From Alistipes sp. CAG:514 (GTDB lineage: Bacteria > Bacteroidota > Bacteroidia > Bacteroidales > UBA932), in contig HF986004.1 of NCBI GenBank assembly GCA_000431015.1, forward strand, positions 5,161 through 13,898: a DNA stretch of 8,738 nt. Direction: 5' to 3'. The notes under the pieces are model-generated. The model was not told where the DNA came from. It saw only the letters and a program-made list of their open reading frames with translations, and did not search any database. The translations under genes and the position numbers were made by a program. Shown here piece after piece: positions 7,460 through 8,738 of this stretch. Position 1 is the first letter of the stretch. Each line of letters opens with the position of its first letter.

Positions 7460-7574
7460 CACACACAGTCCTTCTCCACGGGCTTCAGGATGAAAGCCAT
7501 CTGGCTGTTTGCGGCAAGAAGTCAATACTTCTATGGCAGAAGGTACGCGCGAAGACGCACGAAAGTTGAGGAGA

Positions 7575-7856
7575 CTACGTGATGTAGTCCATCAAGGCGG
7601 CGACATATTCGGAGAATGCGGAGATTCCAGCTTCTGTGACACGGCATGTCGTGCATGGCTTCTTGCCTTTGAATCCCTTTTCCACCGTTATGTAGCCCGC
7701 CTCGCTCAGTTTGTCAAGTTGGACACTAAGGTTGCCGGCCGTCGCTCCCGTCTGTTTACGGATGTAGACGAAATCCGCTTCGTCCACCCCCACGAGAATC
7801 GACATCACGGCAAGCCTCAGCTCCGAGTGCAGAAGCGGGTTGAGTTTTTTGAACAT
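7575..7856 (-). CDS. winged-helix transcriptional regulator (HTH_34-like)
   Basis: This is a 93-residue single-domain DNA-binding protein. It opens with LNPLLHSELRLAVMSIL, continues with the recognition-helix region TGATAGNLSVQLDKLSEAGYI (about 37-57), and then shows a beta-wing with VEKGFKGKKPCTTCRVTEAG (about 58-77) and a C-terminal helix for dimerisation. This matches the small ArsR/MarR-like winged-helix family that I recall as HTH_34. No ligand or metal domain is visible; the two Cys in PCTTC appear to be family residues in the wing region rather than a proven metal site. It begins 3 nt after the upstream membrane-protein gene, with AAGGA lying 9 nt before its ATG, so the pair is co-transcribed. 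It likely regulates its own operon and perhaps other targets. A role in hut control is not supported by its position. Confidence 0.88.
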   Translation of the reverse strand: MFKKLNPLLHSELRLAVMSILVGVDEADFVYIRKQTGATAGNLSVQLDKLSEAGYITVEKGFKGKKPCTTCRVTEAGISAFSEYVAALMDYIT

Positions 7857-7859
7857 CGA

Positions 7860-8438
7860 CTATTTCCTTAAGCATTTCACACACACTCCCGTAAGCGCCA
7901 GGATCACTCCAGCTAAGACAAAAAGCAACATTTGGCTGCAATCTCCGGAAAGTTTCACTGCCGCTATGACACCAAGGACACCGGTGAGAAATCCGGCGAT
8001 GACAATCGGCAGGTTTTTGAGGATCATCCCTGAGATGCTCTCCGCAAAGCCGAAAAGGAGGATAATGACCAAGGTCAGGTTCATCGGGGCAAACAGCAAC
8101 GCACAGAGACTGACTGTCACGGCAAACGCTCCGAACGCTCCCCATGTCCACCCAAGGAGATTGCTGATCAGATTGGACGGGACACATTCTGCGTCCTTGT
8201 CCAGTACCACAGCGAGCGGATACCCTATAGCCGGCATGGCGAACCACAGTAAATTCCAGGCCGGATTACCGCTTGACCTCCAAAGGAAGTACACGGCAAG
8301 GGCGATCAGCGTGAGAATAGCGCCCCAGAGAATGAAATGACTTCCCGATCTTTTCGTAATGACCAGACGACTGTCGCGTAAGGTCTCATTAATGAGTTTG
8401 AGGCTTTGTTCCGCACTCATTTGTGAACTCTGTTCCAT
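7860..8438 (-). CDS. six-helix integral membrane protein, partner of the winged-helix regulator
   Basis: This is a 192-residue inner-membrane protein of unknown function. An amphipathic, charged N-terminus (MSAEQSLKLINETLRDSRLVITKRSG) leads into about six hydrophobic segments near residues 35-53, 60-79, 95-116, 120-139, 143-162 and 168-187, ending in a basic KCLRK tail. The N-terminal pattern 'E-x-x-L-x-L-I-x-E-x-(I/L)' followed by 'hhWG' is like small membrane proteins that I recall next to HTH_34-type regulators in Bacteroidota. It is the first gene of a two-gene minus-strand operon with a strong promoter match upstream. Met7 (MSAEQS) is a possible alternative start, since neither ATG has a Shine-Dalgarno sequence. 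No enzymatic or transport motif is seen. Confidence 0.8.
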   Translation of the reverse strand: MEQSSQMSAEQSLKLINETLRDSRLVITKRSGSHFILWGAILTLIALAVYFLWRSSGNPAWNLLWFAMPAIGYPLAVVLDKDAECVPSNLISNLLGWTWGAFGAFAVTVSLCALLFAPMNLTLVIILLFGFAESISGMILKNLPIVIAGFLTGVLGVIAAVKLSGDCSQMLLFVLAGVILALTGVCVKCLRK

Positions 8439-8446
8439 AATTTTGA

Positions 8447-8590
8447 TTTTCTTATTGATTTATAATCCGTTGGAGCCATCTGACGCTGCGCATACGCCAT
8501 AAGCTCTTTGCAAATATAAACAAGTTTATAATATAAACCAAATTTATTTAACAAACTCTCTGTTTGCAATTTTCAACATCAATAAGAAAA
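8447..8590. repeat. 13-bp inverted repeat flanking the promoter
   Basis: TTTTCTTATTGAT at 8447-8459 is the exact reverse complement of ATCAATAAGAAAA at 8578-8590. The arms are 118 bp apart and the symmetry axis (about 8518) falls on the -7 promoter element. It could be a paired operator for the regulator encoded in this operon, or a chance match in AT-rich DNA. Confidence 0.4.
8511..8542 (-). promoter_or_regulatory. Bacteroidota-type promoter of the membrane protein/regulator operon
   Basis: Read on the minus strand, TTTG (8542-8539) is followed after 20 bp by TATATTTG (8518-8511). This matches both Bacteroidota consensus elements (TTTG and TAnnTTTG) exactly, with an ideal spacer. Transcription should start near 8504, leaving a leader of about 65 nt without a Shine-Dalgarno sequence before the ATG at 8438. 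Confidence 0.75.
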
Positions 8591-8692
8591 AAAGAAGCAG
8601 TTTTGATTTGTTTATCTGGAAATTAAGAACAAGCTCTTTCCCAGAGACGAGACGATCCAGGAAAAGTAGAGCCACAGAGAAGTCTTGTTGGA

Positions 8693-8730
8693 CGTTCCTC
8701 CACAAAATGGCCGGTTCGGTGGACGGAACG
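8693..8730. repeat. bulged stem-loop with 15-nt loop, related in form to the 51-bp array
   Basis: CGTTCCTCCAC (8693-8703) pairs with GTGGACGGAACG (8719-8730) over 11 bp with a single bulged C at 8724. The loop (8704-8718) is again exactly 15 nt and begins AAAATG, as does the loop of the last array unit (AAAATGCCGCTTTCC against AAAATGGCCGGTTCG, 10 of 15 identical). The stem sequence is unrelated to that array. It may be a single member of the same element family. The window ends 8 bases later, so any further tandem units would lie outside. Confidence 0.5.
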
Positions 8731-8738
8731 GCTTTGTC

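Larger units (their letters stand above)
7102..7574. other. convergent intergenic region filled by two tandem arrays
   Basis: This 473-bp gap separates the 3' end of hutI from the 3' end of the minus-strand regulator gene. About 145 bp are a degenerate 29-bp array and about 190 bp a 51-bp hairpin array. Between them lies a short imperfect dyad, TGAGG-CCGAGT-CCTCA (7243-7258). The rest (7461-7574) shows no gene, terminator or further repeat, apart from a 6-bp dyad GACTAC-GTGAT-GTAGTC (7573-7589) that straddles the regulator's stop codon. Open frames through the hairpin units on both strands are judged to be by-products of the repeat structure. Confidence 0.75.
8439..8738. other. AT-rich regulatory region upstream of the minus-strand operon
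   Basis: No convincing gene was found in these 300 bases. The region contains the minus-strand promoter (8511-8542), a leader of about 65 nt, a 13-bp inverted repeat flanking the promoter, and a hairpin at 8693-8730. A minus frame is open from the window edge to a stop at 8544-8546, but its second half is low-complexity AT-rich sequence and it cannot be assigned. Confidence 0.6.

Noticed and set aside
7103..7460. CRISPR-like appearance of regularly spaced repeats
   Set aside because: The 29-bp units abut each other without unique spacers. The 51-bp units are repeated over their full length, including the parts between hairpins. No cas genes are present.
7756..8340. Alternative frames overlapping the membrane-protein gene on both strands
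   Set aside because: The 192-aa minus frame has clear transmembrane periodicity, a consensus promoter and 3-nt spacing to the regulator. The others are Arg/Pro/Ser-rich shadows.
8544..8738. Minus-strand frame open from the window edge (64 codons)
   Set aside because: It has no start inside the window, its second half is low-complexity and AT-rich, it overlaps a hairpin, and the translation matches no family I recognise.
8707..8738. Plus-strand ATG running off the window edge (MAGSVDGTAL)
   Set aside because: The ATG lies within the loop of a hairpin, only ten codons are visible, and there is no ribosome-binding or promoter signal.

Overview
The window is most likely from a fairly GC-rich member of the Bacteroidota (Bacteroidales-like). 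The evidence is: a textbook Bacteroidota promoter (TTTG, 20 bp, TATATTTG) in front of the minus-strand operon; AT-rich gene leaders mostly without Shine-Dalgarno sequences; a long-form urocanate hydratase of 676 residues; a small winged-helix regulator paired with a multi-pass membrane protein, an arrangement I associate with this phylum; and an IS66-type remnant. I cannot name the species.

Layout. Positions 1-423 hold degraded material: the apparent left end of an IS66-family element, a truncated IS66 accessory ORF, and an orphan C-terminal reading frame of unknown origin. Positions 424-622 are the hut upstream region, with a REP-like hairpin, small palindromes and only a weak promoter candidate. 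Positions 623-7101 are one compact plus-strand operon: a fused glutamate formimidoyltransferase/formimidotetrahydrofolate cyclodeaminase, then hutU, hutH and hutI. Each junction overlaps by 8, 4 and 4 bp, which implies translational coupling. Positions 7102-7574 are non-coding between convergent operons and hold two adjacent tandem arrays: five degenerate 29-bp units, then four 51-bp units that each form a hairpin with a 15-nt loop. Positions 8438-7575 on the minus strand carry a two-gene operon: a six-helix membrane protein followed, after 3 nt, by a winged-helix regulator. Positions 8439-8738 contain that operon's promoter, a 13-bp inverted repeat flanking it, and a further 15-nt-loop hairpin at the window edge.

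How the genes work together. HutH deaminates histidine to urocanate. HutU hydrates it to imidazolonepropionate. HutI opens the ring to formiminoglutamate. The fused enzyme moves the formimino group to tetrahydrofolate, releasing glutamate, and then cyclises it to 5,10-methenyl-THF plus ammonia. The operon therefore encodes the whole tetrahydrofolate-dependent route from histidine to glutamate, ammonia and a one-carbon unit. No histidine transporter or HutC-type regulator is visible. The regulator/membrane-protein pair is probably functionally separate.

Most noteworthy: the 51-bp hairpin array, in which outer stem base pairs change in compensation between units while loop length stays at 15 nt, and a strict codon-pair pattern in which every Glu-Tyr pair I found is GAA-TAT while every Asp-Tyr pair is GAC-TAC.
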